Origin: Pseudomonas sp. RIT-PI-r
GTDB taxonomy: Bacteria; Pseudomonadota; Gammaproteobacteria; Pseudomonadales; Pseudomonadaceae
Length of the DNA: 64,000 nt
Reading direction: 5' to 3'
Assembly (NCBI RefSeq): GCF_001297015.1
Contig: NZ_LIGE01000036.1
Coordinates: 186,001 to 250,000 of the forward strand
Shown: in pieces, positions 53,290 to 61,310 of the stretch
Position numbering within the stretch: the first letter of the stretch is position 1
Layout: each line of letters opens with the position of its first letter
Notes under the pieces: model-generated
What the model saw: the letters and a program-made list of their open reading frames with translations, nothing else
Databases searched by the model: none
Told to the model about the DNA's origin: nothing
Program-made: the position numbers and the translations under genes

Positions 53290-53631
53290 ATGATCCCGTC
53301 AAGGTTGACCGCTTTCGTATTCAGCGCCCTGCTCTGCCCTGCGGTTTTCGCCGCATCTGCCACCGCTGCGGGCACCGGCCCTACCGACCCTACCCCACCC
53401 CGCGCACCCGCCATCAACAGTGCCCCCGGCATGAACACTGATGGCTCGGGCGTGCCGTTGATCAATCAGCCTCCCGCCACCGGCACCGATCCGCGCACTC
53501 AGGGCAGTGACCCGGGTCGTCAGGGCGGCATGAACACTCCCGATGCCCCCGCCACGCCAGACAACGCGGGCCCCGGCGTCGGCTCGAAAACCACCACTGG
53601 TGGCTCCGGTTCCGAAGGATCCGGTCAGTAG
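53290..53631 (+). CDS. Small secreted Pro/Gly/Thr-rich protein
   Basis: I do not recognise a family. The 113-residue product has a signal peptide (about 1-21, VFAAS) and a low-complexity mature part rich in Pro, Gly, Thr, Asp and Asn, probably disordered and periplasmic. The ATG at 53290 is seven bases from GGAG. Similar small extracytoplasmic proteins occur in pseudomonads without known function. It lies 25 bases after the MFS stop and could be in one transcript. Confidence 0.7.
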   Translation: MIPSRLTAFVFSALLCPAVFAASATAAGTGPTDPTPPRAPAINSAPGMNTDGSGVPLINQPPATGTDPRTQGSDPGRQGGMNTPDAPATPDNAGPGVGSKTTTGGSGSEGSGQ

Positions 53632-53675
53632 TTCGCCGACGCGAGCGTCCTGTTCACATCCACGAAGAGGTAACC

Positions 53676-53930
53676 ATGAACGTCGATAAAAACCTGGAAA
53701 GAGAAGTCCTCACCCGCCTGCTGCATGCTCATCCGAGTGGTCTGGGCAAGGAGGTGCTGGACAATTACCGGGGCGAGAAGGTTGTGGCCAGCGCCCTCGC
53801 CGCTTTGCAGGATCGTGGACTGATTCACCACGGGCATGTGACCTGCAACGAGGCTGGCGAACATTCGTTGAACCTGCCGATCAAGCTCAGTGCAGCCGGC
53901 GTTGAAGCGGCACGCAAGCTGGATAGCTGA
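53676..53930 (+). CDS. Small winged-helix-like hypothetical protein
   Basis: I do not recognise a family. The 84-residue cytoplasmic protein reads as a small winged helix: a helix (REVLTRLLHAHP), a turn-helix (GLGKEVLDN), a recognition-like helix (KVVASALAALQDRGLI) and a beta wing (HHGHVTCNEAGEHSLNLPI). AGAGG lies five bases before the ATG. It may be a DNA-binding or adaptor protein; the fold is inferred from pattern only. Confidence 0.72.
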   Translation: MNVDKNLEREVLTRLLHAHPSGLGKEVLDNYRGEKVVASALAALQDRGLIHHGHVTCNEAGEHSLNLPIKLSAAGVEAARKLDS

Positions 53931-53937
53931 GCGATAT

Positions 53938-53961
53938 GATCGTGTGATCGTGTGATCGTGT
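53938..53961. repeat. Tandem octamer repeat
   Basis: GATCGTGT is repeated three times exactly, then GATCGC. It lies seven bases after the winged-helix gene stop. Confidence 0.85.
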
Positions 53962-53972
53962 GATCGCTAATC

Positions 53973-54046
53973 ATGCAGGAGCTGCAATTGGCTGCGATCT
54001 TTGCTTTTAGAAGATCAAAAGATCGCAGCCTTCGGCAGCTCCTACA
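53973..54046. repeat. REP-type inverted repeat
   Basis: Arms of about 30 bases (53973-54004 imperfect and 54017-54046) carry the same AAAAGATCGCAGCC motif as 13590-13658. A lone half-copy of the CGAGCCTGCTCGCGAA family follows at 54071. They lie between convergent genes. Confidence 0.85.
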
Positions 54047-54106
54047 TTGGATCTGAGGCGAACATAAATCCCCTGTGGGAGCGAGCCTGCTCGCGAAAGC
54101 GGTAGA

Positions 54107-55036
54107 TCAGGCGCCGCCGGAATCGAGGATAAACGCATCCACCTCAGCCGCTCCCGGCGAAGTCGCCGGCCCCCAGCGCGTCACCGCAATAGCCGCTGCC
54201 GCATTCGCCCGCCGCGCCGCTTCATGGGCAGACAAACCCTGCGCCAATCCGGCAATAAACACCCCTGCATGGGCATCACCGGCGCCATTGCTGTCCACGG
54301 CTTTCACCGCAAACCCCGGCACATGCCGACGCTCATCGCGCTGATGAATCCAGCAGCCCTGCGGCCCGTCGCGGACCACCATCAGCACTTCATTGGGTAG
54401 ATGTTCAGCGAGACGATCCAACGCCACGCCAATATCCTCAGCCCCGGTAAACCGCAGCGCCTCGACACTGTTGCTGGTCCACACATCAATGCGTGGCAGC
54501 AGCGCTTGCATCATCGGCGAGTCGGGCGATTCCACCAACGGGCCCGGATCGAAAACCACGTTGATCGCGTCCGGTAACGCCAACGTCCAGTCGAGCAACG
54601 CTTGCGCTTTACCCTCGTGCAACAGGCTGTAGCCGCTGAGATAAACATAATCGCCCGCCACAACCGCAACGCTGTTCAGATCCTCTTCGGTCACCTCACC
54701 TTCAGCGCCGATATAGGAAATGAAACTGCGCTCCGCCGACGCATCGGTCAGCGCCACACACAAACCGGTGTCTTTCTGCGCGGGTTCGGTGATGCCGATG
54801 TGAATCCCCTCGGCGTTCATCGCCTGGCGCGCCAGATCGCCGAAACGTCCGGTGCCATGCCGGCCAAGATAAACCACCGGCAAACCATTACGCACCGCCG
54901 CCGCCATCACATTGAACCCGCCGCCCGCTTCAAAACCGGCCGACTGCGCCAGCACGTCACCGCCAATCTGCGGCAGCTTATCCACGGCCATGACCAGGTC
55001 GATGATGACCTGGCCGGTGTGCAACATCTTAGGCAT
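54107..55036 (-). CDS. PfkB-family carbohydrate kinase
   Basis: The 309-residue ribokinase-like enzyme should phosphorylate a sugar or nucleoside. The PfkB features are present: the N-terminal GGGFNVMAAAVRNG (near 38), the ribose-ring pocket, and the C-terminal anion hole VDSNGAGDAHAGVF (near 247-260) with catalytic Asp. The start codon at 55036 (MPKML) is seven bases from GAG and inside the end of the NCS1 gene, so the two are coupled. It ends the GntR / glycohydrolase-like / permease / kinase operon. Confidence 0.9.
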   Translation of the reverse strand: MPKMLHTGQVIIDLVMAVDKLPQIGGDVLAQSAGFEAGGGFNVMAAAVRNGLPVVYLGRHGTGRFGDLARQAMNAEGIHIGITEPAQKDTGLCVALTDASAERSFISYIGAEGEVTEEDLNSVAVVAGDYVYLSGYSLLHEGKAQALLDWTLALPDAINVVFDPGPLVESPDSPMMQALLPRIDVWTSNSVEALRFTGAEDIGVALDRLAEHLPNEVLMVVRDGPQGCWIHQRDERRHVPGFAVKAVDSNGAGDAHAGVFIAGLAQGLSAHEAARRANAAAAIAVTRWGPATSPGAAEVDAFILDSGGA

Positions 55037-56495
55037 GAGCATTCTCGGTTTGCGCGGCGCGGCGATCTTTCGCCCCGCCGAGGACGAAGTAAATGCCACC
55101 AGCGACGACGAAGGTCACGATCCAGCCGAGGCCGTTGTGGCCCAGCCACGAGTCGGACAGGAAGCCCTTGAACCAGACGTTCTCGGCAGTGGTGCCGATG
55201 GTGGTGAAACTGAAGCCGAGGACGATGGCAATCGCCCACGCGCCGAATGCGCGCCATTCGATGCCGCCGCGATACCAGTAGGCACTGCTCGGGCTGACGT
55301 CGAGCAGGTCTGTCGGGCTGTAGTAGTGACGGTGAATCAGGTCGACCACAAAGATCCCGACCCATGCGGTGATCGGCACCGCCAGCAACGAAATGAAAGT
55401 AATGAACGGCCCGTAGAAGCTGTCCGCAATCAGCATGAAGTAGATCGAGCCGGCGAAGATCGCGACGATATCGACCACCACCGCGTAGACGCGCTTGACC
55501 TTCAGGCCGAGGGTCAGCGTGGTCAGACCGGCGGAGTACACCGACAGGTTGTTCGACAGCAGCAGGCCACCGAATGCGGTGATCAGGTACGGCACCGCCA
55601 TCCAGGTTGGCAGCATGTCGCGGATCGCCACGATCGGGTCAGTCGCCGACGCCAGGTCGTTGTTGCCCACCGAGAGCAAACCGCCGAGGGTGATCAACAG
55701 CACCAGCGGAATACCCGCACCAAACGCGGCAGACGCGACCAGACGCACAGCCTTGACGCTGCGATGCTGGTAGCGCGACATGTCGGCGCCAGCGTTGGCC
55801 CAACCGATACCGGTACCGGCGGCCATGGTGCCGATGCCGATGATCATTGCGCTCATCGGTGCGGGCGTGGCGTTGAACACCGCGCTCCAGTCGATGGTTG
55901 CGCAGAGGAAGCCACCAACAAGGATGTTCAGCGCGCCGAACACGTAGGTCGCCCACTTCTGGATCACCAGCAAGGTCGCGTGGCCGAGGCCGGACACCGA
56001 CAGGGTCAGCAGCACAAAAATCGCGATGAAGATCAGCGTCAATACCGGTGCGCTTTTCGCTTCGACCGGTGAGCCGAACAGGATCGAACACAACGACAGC
56101 AGCACGAACGCGGCGGTGGTTGTATTGACGGTTTCCCAGCCCAGACGCGACATCAGCGAGACCAGCGTCGGGCCGATATTGCCGCGCACGCCGAAGATCG
56201 CTCGCGACAAGGTCAGGCTCGGCGCGCGGCCACGGCGACCGGCAATCGAGATGATTCCGACTACCGCAAACGAACCGGCAGCGCCGATGATCGCGACGAT
56301 GATTGCCTGCCAGATCGCCAGCCCGCGAAACGCCACCAGCGTGGCGCCCAGCGGCAGACCGAGGATGGAAATGTTGGCGGCGAACCAGACCCAGAACAGC
56401 TGCAGCGGGTGGCCGTTGCACTCGGCTTCCGGCACCGGTTCGATGCCGCGGGTTTCCAGTTGCCCGGCGCTTTGCCCGGCGTTTGATGAACTCAT
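55029..56495 (-). CDS. NCS1-family purine/cytosine-type permease
   Basis: The 488-residue membrane protein belongs to the nucleobase:cation symporter-1 family (cytosine permease/purine permease): twelve hydrophobic helices, the N-terminal FWVWFAANISILGLPLGATL and the mid-protein GANMGADMSRY-like segment (GWANAGADMSRYQHRSVK). The substrate is probably a nucleobase or nucleoside given its neighbours. The ATG at 56495 follows AGGAG by seven bases. A hairpin repeat lies between it and the glycohydrolase-like gene. Confidence 0.88.
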   Translation of the reverse strand: MSSSNAGQSAGQLETRGIEPVPEAECNGHPLQLFWVWFAANISILGLPLGATLVAFRGLAIWQAIIVAIIGAAGSFAVVGIISIAGRRGRAPSLTLSRAIFGVRGNIGPTLVSLMSRLGWETVNTTTAAFVLLSLCSILFGSPVEAKSAPVLTLIFIAIFVLLTLSVSGLGHATLLVIQKWATYVFGALNILVGGFLCATIDWSAVFNATPAPMSAMIIGIGTMAAGTGIGWANAGADMSRYQHRSVKAVRLVASAAFGAGIPLVLLITLGGLLSVGNNDLASATDPIVAIRDMLPTWMAVPYLITAFGGLLLSNNLSVYSAGLTTLTLGLKVKRVYAVVVDIVAIFAGSIYFMLIADSFYGPFITFISLLAVPITAWVGIFVVDLIHRHYYSPTDLLDVSPSSAYWYRGGIEWRAFGAWAIAIVLGFSFTTIGTTAENVWFKGFLSDSWLGHNGLGWIVTFVVAGGIYFVLGGAKDRRAAQTENAHA

Positions 56496-56620
56496 GAAGG
56501 TGCTCCTGTTTGCCTTTTTTGTGGTTGTGGCAATTGATGCAAAACGACAAGACATCGCGGCCGTCCTCGGCCTGTCTGTGCGATCCATTGCGGGTGAATA
56601 TTCGATTATGCGGTGCGCCT

Positions 56621-56709
56621 ATCGCTGGCAAGCCAGCTCCCACAGGGATCAGGGTGTACACAAATGTGTGTTCACAGCAAAAACCTGTGGGAGCTGGCTT
56701 GCCAGCGAT
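56621..56709. repeat. Intergenic hairpin repeat inside the nucleoside operon
   Basis: Arms of 26 bases (56621-56646 and 56684-56709) are complementary copies of the GCTGGCAAGCCAGCTCCCACAG family also found at 39422. It may act as an mRNA processing or attenuation point between two genes of one operon. Confidence 0.85.
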
Positions 56710-56722
56710 GGCGTCAGTTCAC

Positions 56723-57721
56723 TCAGCGCAAGGCCAACAGCCCCTGCACCAACGGTTCAAGCTGCAGATGATTAACGGCCTTCACCGTATCAATCATCTC
56801 GGCAGGCCAACTCTCAAGGCCCAGGCAGGCCCCAAGCATTGCACCGAGAATCGCCGCGATGGTGTCAGTGTCGCCGCCCAGACTGGCAGCCATGCACAGC
56901 GCATCAAACGCGCTCATTTCACCGACCGCGACTTGCTGCGCCAGTGCAAACGAGACCACCACCGATTCCTGCGACGCCACAGATGTGCCGATCACGTCGT
57001 AAAGCAAATCGGCGAGCAGGGCCTTGTCACTATCGACGCTGATGCTGCGTGCCCAACTGATGCGTGACGCGATACGTCCACCGGCGACCCAGTGGCCGTG
57101 CTTTTCCGCTTGCTGAGCGATTTGCTGACCGAGGTTCAACGCCTCGCCCAGATCCATGCCGTTGATGCCCGCAGACACCACCGCCGCCACCGCCGCCGCG
57201 CTGGAAATCCCCAGCGTGGTGTTGTGAGTCACTTGGCAGGCCTGCACTACCGCCGCAATAAAACGCTCAGAGTCGGTCACGTCTGACGCAATTCCCACCG
57301 GGGTAATACGCATCGCCGCGCCGTTGGTGGTGCCATAGCGTCCGGCCTCTTCCGGCGAATGCCCGGCAAGGATCATTTCGATCGCGCGCTTGGTCGACGG
57401 CCCAAGCAAATCCTGCGAGCCCTTGGCCTGCATCTCGGCTTCCCACTCGATCAAACGTTGCGCGAGGATCGCCGGCTCGATGCGGCCCTTGCCTTCGACC
57501 AGCAACTCGCCGACCAGGATTGCCTGTTCGGTGTCATCGGTGATCGAGCCTTTGGGCATGTTCGCGGCAATCGGTTGCAACGGACCGGCGTCCTGCAAAT
57601 CAGTGATCTTGCCGAAGCGGGTCTGGATGGTTTCGCGGTTCAGCGATTGCGTCGGCATGCCAAGCGCATCACCGAGGGCCAGGCCATAAAACGCACCGAG
57701 GGCACGGTTGAGCGCGGTCAT
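56723..57721 (-). CDS. ADP-ribosylglycohydrolase (DraG)-family protein
   Basis: The 332-residue protein has the magnesium-binding signatures of the family: GALAxGDALGMP-type start (LALGDALGMP), TDDT at 61-64, and SLGGDTDTIAAILGAMLG near 282. Family members remove ADP-ribose from proteins or act on small N-glycosides. Given the permease and kinase beside it, hydrolysis of a nucleoside is likely (inference). Its ATG overlaps the GntR stop by four bases. Confidence 0.87.
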   Translation of the reverse strand: MTALNRALGAFYGLALGDALGMPTQSLNRETIQTRFGKITDLQDAGPLQPIAANMPKGSITDDTEQAILVGELLVEGKGRIEPAILAQRLIEWEAEMQAKGSQDLLGPSTKRAIEMILAGHSPEEAGRYGTTNGAAMRITPVGIASDVTDSERFIAAVVQACQVTHNTTLGISSAAAVAAVVSAGINGMDLGEALNLGQQIAQQAEKHGHWVAGGRIASRISWARSISVDSDKALLADLLYDVIGTSVASQESVVVSFALAQQVAVGEMSAFDALCMAASLGGDTDTIAAILGAMLGACLGLESWPAEMIDTVKAVNHLQLEPLVQGLLALR

Positions 57722-58431
57722 TTCGATTCTCCAAATTGCAGGTGCAGACGAAAATGCACCGGGTCGAGCAGGCTTTCGACCAGCTCCATGAAACGGTTCT
57801 GGCGGTCGTAGGTGGTGCGCAGGGCTTTGAGGAACACCGTGCCTTCCGGGCGTCCGAGCAGTTCAGCGTCGACGGCGTTCAACGGTTCGGCGCCGATCCA
57901 TTGATCACCGCGCTCGCCGATGTAGCCGTAAGCGGCCAGGGTGATGGTCAGGGAATTGTCGATCAGACCGACGCGCGGCAGGCTCTCCAGGCCGCCGGTA
58001 GCCGGCATCAAAGAACGTTCAAGGGACACCAGCGTGCCTTCGGTGGAACGGCGACGACGGTCGAGGGTGATGAATTGATCGGTGCCGAAACGCGCCATGA
58101 GATCGGGCCGGGTCACGGCTTCCAGACGCAACACTTCGGTATTGATCATCGCGCCGCTGTCGGCCAAGGCCTGCGCCCAGCCACTGCGTTGGTCGAGGGC
58201 GACACCATCGAAGGTGACGATCGAGCCGACGCCGCTTTGCGTGGCGATGTAGTTCCGCCGTTTCAGTTCGGCCAGCGCTTCGCGCAGCGTGCCTCGGCTG
58301 ACCTGGAATTCTTGAGCCAACTGATGCTCGCCGGGCAACAGAAAGCCGTCCTCCATGAGGCCGCTTTCGATGCGCCGGACGAGTTCGTCGACCACCCGTT
58401 GTTTCTTGTCAAATCGTACCTGTCTAATCAT
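57718..58431 (-). CDS. GntR-family regulator with UTRA effector domain
   Basis: The 237-residue repressor has a GntR winged helix (about 8-75, GEHQLAQEFQVSRGTLREAL) and a UTRA domain (about 90-235) for a small-molecule ligand. It is the first gene of the nucleoside operon and overlaps the glycohydrolase-like gene, so it probably controls the operon by its own product. The ATG at 58431 is chosen because the protein aligns from MIRQVRFD; a TTG two codons earlier would be weaker. Confidence 0.88.
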   Translation of the reverse strand: MIRQVRFDKKQRVVDELVRRIESGLMEDGFLLPGEHQLAQEFQVSRGTLREALAELKRRNYIATQSGVGSIVTFDGVALDQRSGWAQALADSGAMINTEVLRLEAVTRPDLMARFGTDQFITLDRRRRSTEGTLVSLERSLMPATGGLESLPRVGLIDNSLTITLAAYGYIGERGDQWIGAEPLNAVDAELLGRPEGTVFLKALRTTYDRQNRFMELVESLLDPVHFRLHLQFGESK

Positions 58432-58500
58432 GTACAAATTGATACCCGAAACAAGCGTGGGCGGGCAAGGGATATTTAGGGAGAGTGACGAAAGGCGGGA

Positions 58501-58729
58501 GAATCAAAAGCCCCTCACCCTAGCCCTCTCCCGGAGGGAGAGGGGACTGAATGGGGGATATTTGGGATATACATCGACCTGAAAGTGCTTTACCGAATCC
58601 ACAATCGACCTGAAAGCGCCTTGCTGAATCCATAATCGACACAATCTTTCAGGTCGATGTATCACGCAAGACCACTCGGTCGGCCCCCTCTCCCCCAGGG
58701 AGAGGGCTGGGGTGAGGGGCTCTTGATTC
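58501..58729. repeat. Nested palindrome downstream of araH
   Basis: Outer arms of 45 bases (58501-58545 and 58685-58729) of the CCCTCACCC...GGGAGAGGGG type enclose an inner pair of exact 17-base arms (58569-58585 and 58646-58662) and a tandem of two 31-base units. The right outer arm touches the araH stop. The whole fills the gap between GntR and araH and may act as a large terminator. Confidence 0.85.
58573..58634. repeat. Tandem 31-bp repeat in the nested palindrome
   Basis: Two units (58573-58603 and 58604-58634) start ATCGACCTGAAAG and differ at six positions; a third copy begins and stops after six bases. They sit between the inner arms. Confidence 0.8.
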
Positions 58730-59700
58730 TAGCGTTGCTTCAGTCGGTCAATCACCACAGCCAACAGAAGGATCGAACCACGAATCACATACTGATAAAA
58801 CGTGTCGATATTCTTCAGGTTCATCGCATTCTCAATGATCGCCAAAATCAACACCCCGGCAATCACATGCCGAATCATGCCGATCCCGCCGCTCAACGAC
58901 ACCCCGCCCAGCACGCAAGCCGAGATCACCGTCAGTTCAAAACCCTGACCAATCATCGGCTGCCCGGAGGTCATCCGCGACGCCAGAATCACACCCGCCA
59001 GCGCACCGATCACACCGTGCACGGCAAAGATAATGATCTTGGTCCGGTCAACGTTGACGCCCGCGAGCAACGCCGCTTCCTGGTTGCCACCGATGGCCAT
59101 GGTGTTACGCCCGTAGGTGGTGTAATTCAGCAGCCAGCCAAAAAACAGAAAGCAGACGATGGTGATCAGAATCGGCACCGGCACGCCGAACAACTGGCCA
59201 TTGCCGAAAACGAAGAACGATTCCTGCGACACGCCCACCGCTTTGCCGTTGGCAAAAATGTACGCCAGACCGCGAACAATCTGCATGGTCGCCAACGTGG
59301 TGATCAATGCATTGACGCGCAACTTGGCAATCACAACCCCGTTGAACAGCCCGACAATCAGGCCCACCCCCACCGCCGCCCGGCCCCCGAGAAGCGCGCT
59401 GTTGGTGCCACGCATCCCCACCGCCGCGACCACGCCGGCGCAGGCAATCACCGAGCCCACCGACAAGTCGAAGTGCCCCGATGCCAGGCAGTACAACATG
59501 GTGCACGCGGCAATCCCGGTGGTGGAAATCGCCAGACCCAGACCACGCATGTTCAGCGGCGAAAGGAAGTTGTCGATCAGCAGCGTACAGGCAACGAAAA
59601 TGCCCACAGCCGCCAGCAGCATGACCCAGTCATCGAGGAAGCGACGCATGTCCAGAGGTTTGCGTTCTTTGGGCAGGGTTTCGTTTTGGGTTGTCATCAT
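58729..59700 (-). CDS. araH: L-arabinose/D-galactose ABC transporter permease
   Basis: The 323-residue permease has about eight hydrophobic helices and the sugar ABC permease pattern: ASGHFDLSVGSVIACAG, the EAL-like cytoplasmic coupling loop GGNQEAALLAGV (near 215), and a C-terminal LGGVSLSGGIG. Start: ATG at 59700, five bases from GAGAGG; the ATG at 59697 is equally possible. It belongs with araF and araG. Confidence 0.9.
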   Translation of the reverse strand: MMTTQNETLPKERKPLDMRRFLDDWVMLLAAVGIFVACTLLIDNFLSPLNMRGLGLAISTTGIAACTMLYCLASGHFDLSVGSVIACAGVVAAVGMRGTNSALLGGRAAVGVGLIVGLFNGVVIAKLRVNALITTLATMQIVRGLAYIFANGKAVGVSQESFFVFGNGQLFGVPVPILITIVCFLFFGWLLNYTTYGRNTMAIGGNQEAALLAGVNVDRTKIIIFAVHGVIGALAGVILASRMTSGQPMIGQGFELTVISACVLGGVSLSGGIGMIRHVIAGVLILAIIENAMNLKNIDTFYQYVIRGSILLLAVVIDRLKQR

Positions 59701-59709
59701 AGTCACCTC

Positions 59710-61257
59710 TCAGTTCGCCACGCCGTCAGCGCGGTGGCGCGGCAAAGCCAGTTGCAGCAGGTTGGATTCATTGGCCTGGTCGCGGCTGATTTCGCCGCGC
59801 AGGGCGCCTTCGCAGAGCACCAGAATGCGGTCGGAAATACCCATCACTTCCATCAGATCGCTGGACACCACGATCACCGAAATGCCGTCGGCGGCGAGGT
59901 TATGGATGATCTGGTAGATCTCGGCCTTGGCGCCGATGTCGATACCGCGCGTCGGCTCGTCGAGCAGCAAGACCTTCATCGGCATCGACAGCCAGCGACC
60001 GAGAATGGCCTTCTGCTGATTGCCACCGGAAAGGAATTTGATCTGCTGGCCGGCATGCGGGGTTTTCACTTTCAGGGCTTTGATCTGTTTGTCGGCATTG
60101 CCCTTTTCCCACAGACCGCGAATCAGGCAACCGAGCCCCGAATGAGCACCACGTGCGCTGATGTTGATGTTCTCGGCGACGCTGGCCAGCGGGATGATGC
60201 CTTCCTTCTTGCGATCCTCCGGACAGAGCAAAATGCCCGCCGCAATTGCATCACGCGGTGAGCGCAACTTCAGTTCGTGGCCGCGCAGTTCGAGGCGTCC
60301 GGCGGTGTTGCGCTCAAGACCACTGAGCAGGCGGAACAGTTCGGTGCGCCCTGCCCCGACCAGTCCGAACAGGCCAAGAATTTCGCCTTTGTGCGCGTCG
60401 AAACTGATCGGCTCGCGCAGGCCCGGGCCGAGCAAACCGTCGACCTTCAGCGCGACGGCGCCGCGCGGACGATGGCGGTAATCGTAGATATCCTGAATGT
60501 CGCGCCCGACCATGCAGGTCACCAGTTGATCGTGGCTCAACTGGCTCATGTCGTCGAAAGTGCGCACGTAGCGACCGTCCTTGAACACCGTCACCGCGTC
60601 GCAAATGCGGAACACTTCTTCCATGCGGTGCGAGACGTAGAGCACGACTTTGCCCTCGTCACGCAGACGGCCGATGATCGCCATCAAACGGTCGATCTCG
60701 CGGGCCGAGAGGCTGCTGGTCGGTTCGTCGAAGGCAATCACATGGGCGCCGCGTGACAGCGCTTTGGCGATTTCGACCAATTGCCGCTGGCCGAGGGACA
60801 GGCGTCCGACCTTGGTCTGCGGATCGATCTCGTCGGCCAGGCCTTTCAGGCAATTCAAGGCTTGTTGGCGCAGCGTGCCGCGATTGATCAAACCGAAACT
60901 GGCCGGCAGATGGCCAAGAAACAGGTTCTCGGCGACAGTCATTTCCGGCACCAGATGCAATTCCTGGTGAATCACCGCGACGCCACTGCCGATGCTGTCG
61001 GCGGTCGACTTGAACGCCATGGTCTGCTCGCCGATCTGCAACTCGCCGCTGCTCGGGATGTAAGCGCCGCCGAGGATTTTCAGCAGGGTCGATTTGCCGG
61101 CGCCGTTCTCGCCCATCAAGGCATGAACCTGCCCCGGATGCGCGACGAAACTGATAGCGTCCAGCGCTTTCACGCCGGGAAAGGTTTTGCCGATCCCGTT
61201 GAAACGCAGGCTGCCGCTGGCGCTGTGTTGTGCTTGTGTCTGTACTTGCGCATGCAT
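59710..61257 (-). CDS. araG: L-arabinose/D-galactose ABC transporter ATP-binding protein
   Basis: AraG (515 residues) is a tandem ATPase. The first nucleotide domain has Walker A GENGAGKST (49-57) and signature LSLGQRQLVEIAKAL; the second has a degenerate Walker A GLVGAGRTE and signature LSGGNQQKAIL. This asymmetric pair is typical of sugar importers. It starts after a leaky terminator that follows araF. Confidence 0.93.
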   Translation of the reverse strand: MHAQVQTQAQHSASGSLRFNGIGKTFPGVKALDAISFVAHPGQVHALMGENGAGKSTLLKILGGAYIPSSGELQIGEQTMAFKSTADSIGSGVAVIHQELHLVPEMTVAENLFLGHLPASFGLINRGTLRQQALNCLKGLADEIDPQTKVGRLSLGQRQLVEIAKALSRGAHVIAFDEPTSSLSAREIDRLMAIIGRLRDEGKVVLYVSHRMEEVFRICDAVTVFKDGRYVRTFDDMSQLSHDQLVTCMVGRDIQDIYDYRHRPRGAVALKVDGLLGPGLREPISFDAHKGEILGLFGLVGAGRTELFRLLSGLERNTAGRLELRGHELKLRSPRDAIAAGILLCPEDRKKEGIIPLASVAENINISARGAHSGLGCLIRGLWEKGNADKQIKALKVKTPHAGQQIKFLSGGNQQKAILGRWLSMPMKVLLLDEPTRGIDIGAKAEIYQIIHNLAADGISVIVVSSDLMEVMGISDRILVLCEGALRGEISRDQANESNLLQLALPRHRADGVAN

Positions 61258-61277
61258 AAAGCCACCTCTTCACACCG

Positions 61278-61303
61278 AAAAACGGCCCGGCTGCCCGGGC
61301 CGT
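61278..61303 (-). terminator. Intercistronic terminator between araF and araG
   Basis: On the minus strand ACGGCCCGG pairs with CCGGGCCGT around four bases and is followed by TTTTT. It should lower araGH relative to the binding protein, a common arrangement for importers. Confidence 0.8.
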
Positions 61304-61310
61304 CGCTACG

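Noticed and set aside
57718..58431. TCATA-N3-TATGA operator shared between the GntR gene and araF
   Set aside because: The region upstream of the GntR gene contains only a TTGTACATGA half-like sequence; there is no matching palindrome.
58573..58640. CRISPR-like array
   Set aside because: There are only two full units, directly adjacent with no spacer, inside a palindrome.
58657..60261. 534-residue plus-strand ORF opposite araH and araG
   Set aside because: It is antisense to the permease and ATPase; His/Gln-rich without motifs, and it starts in a repeat arm.
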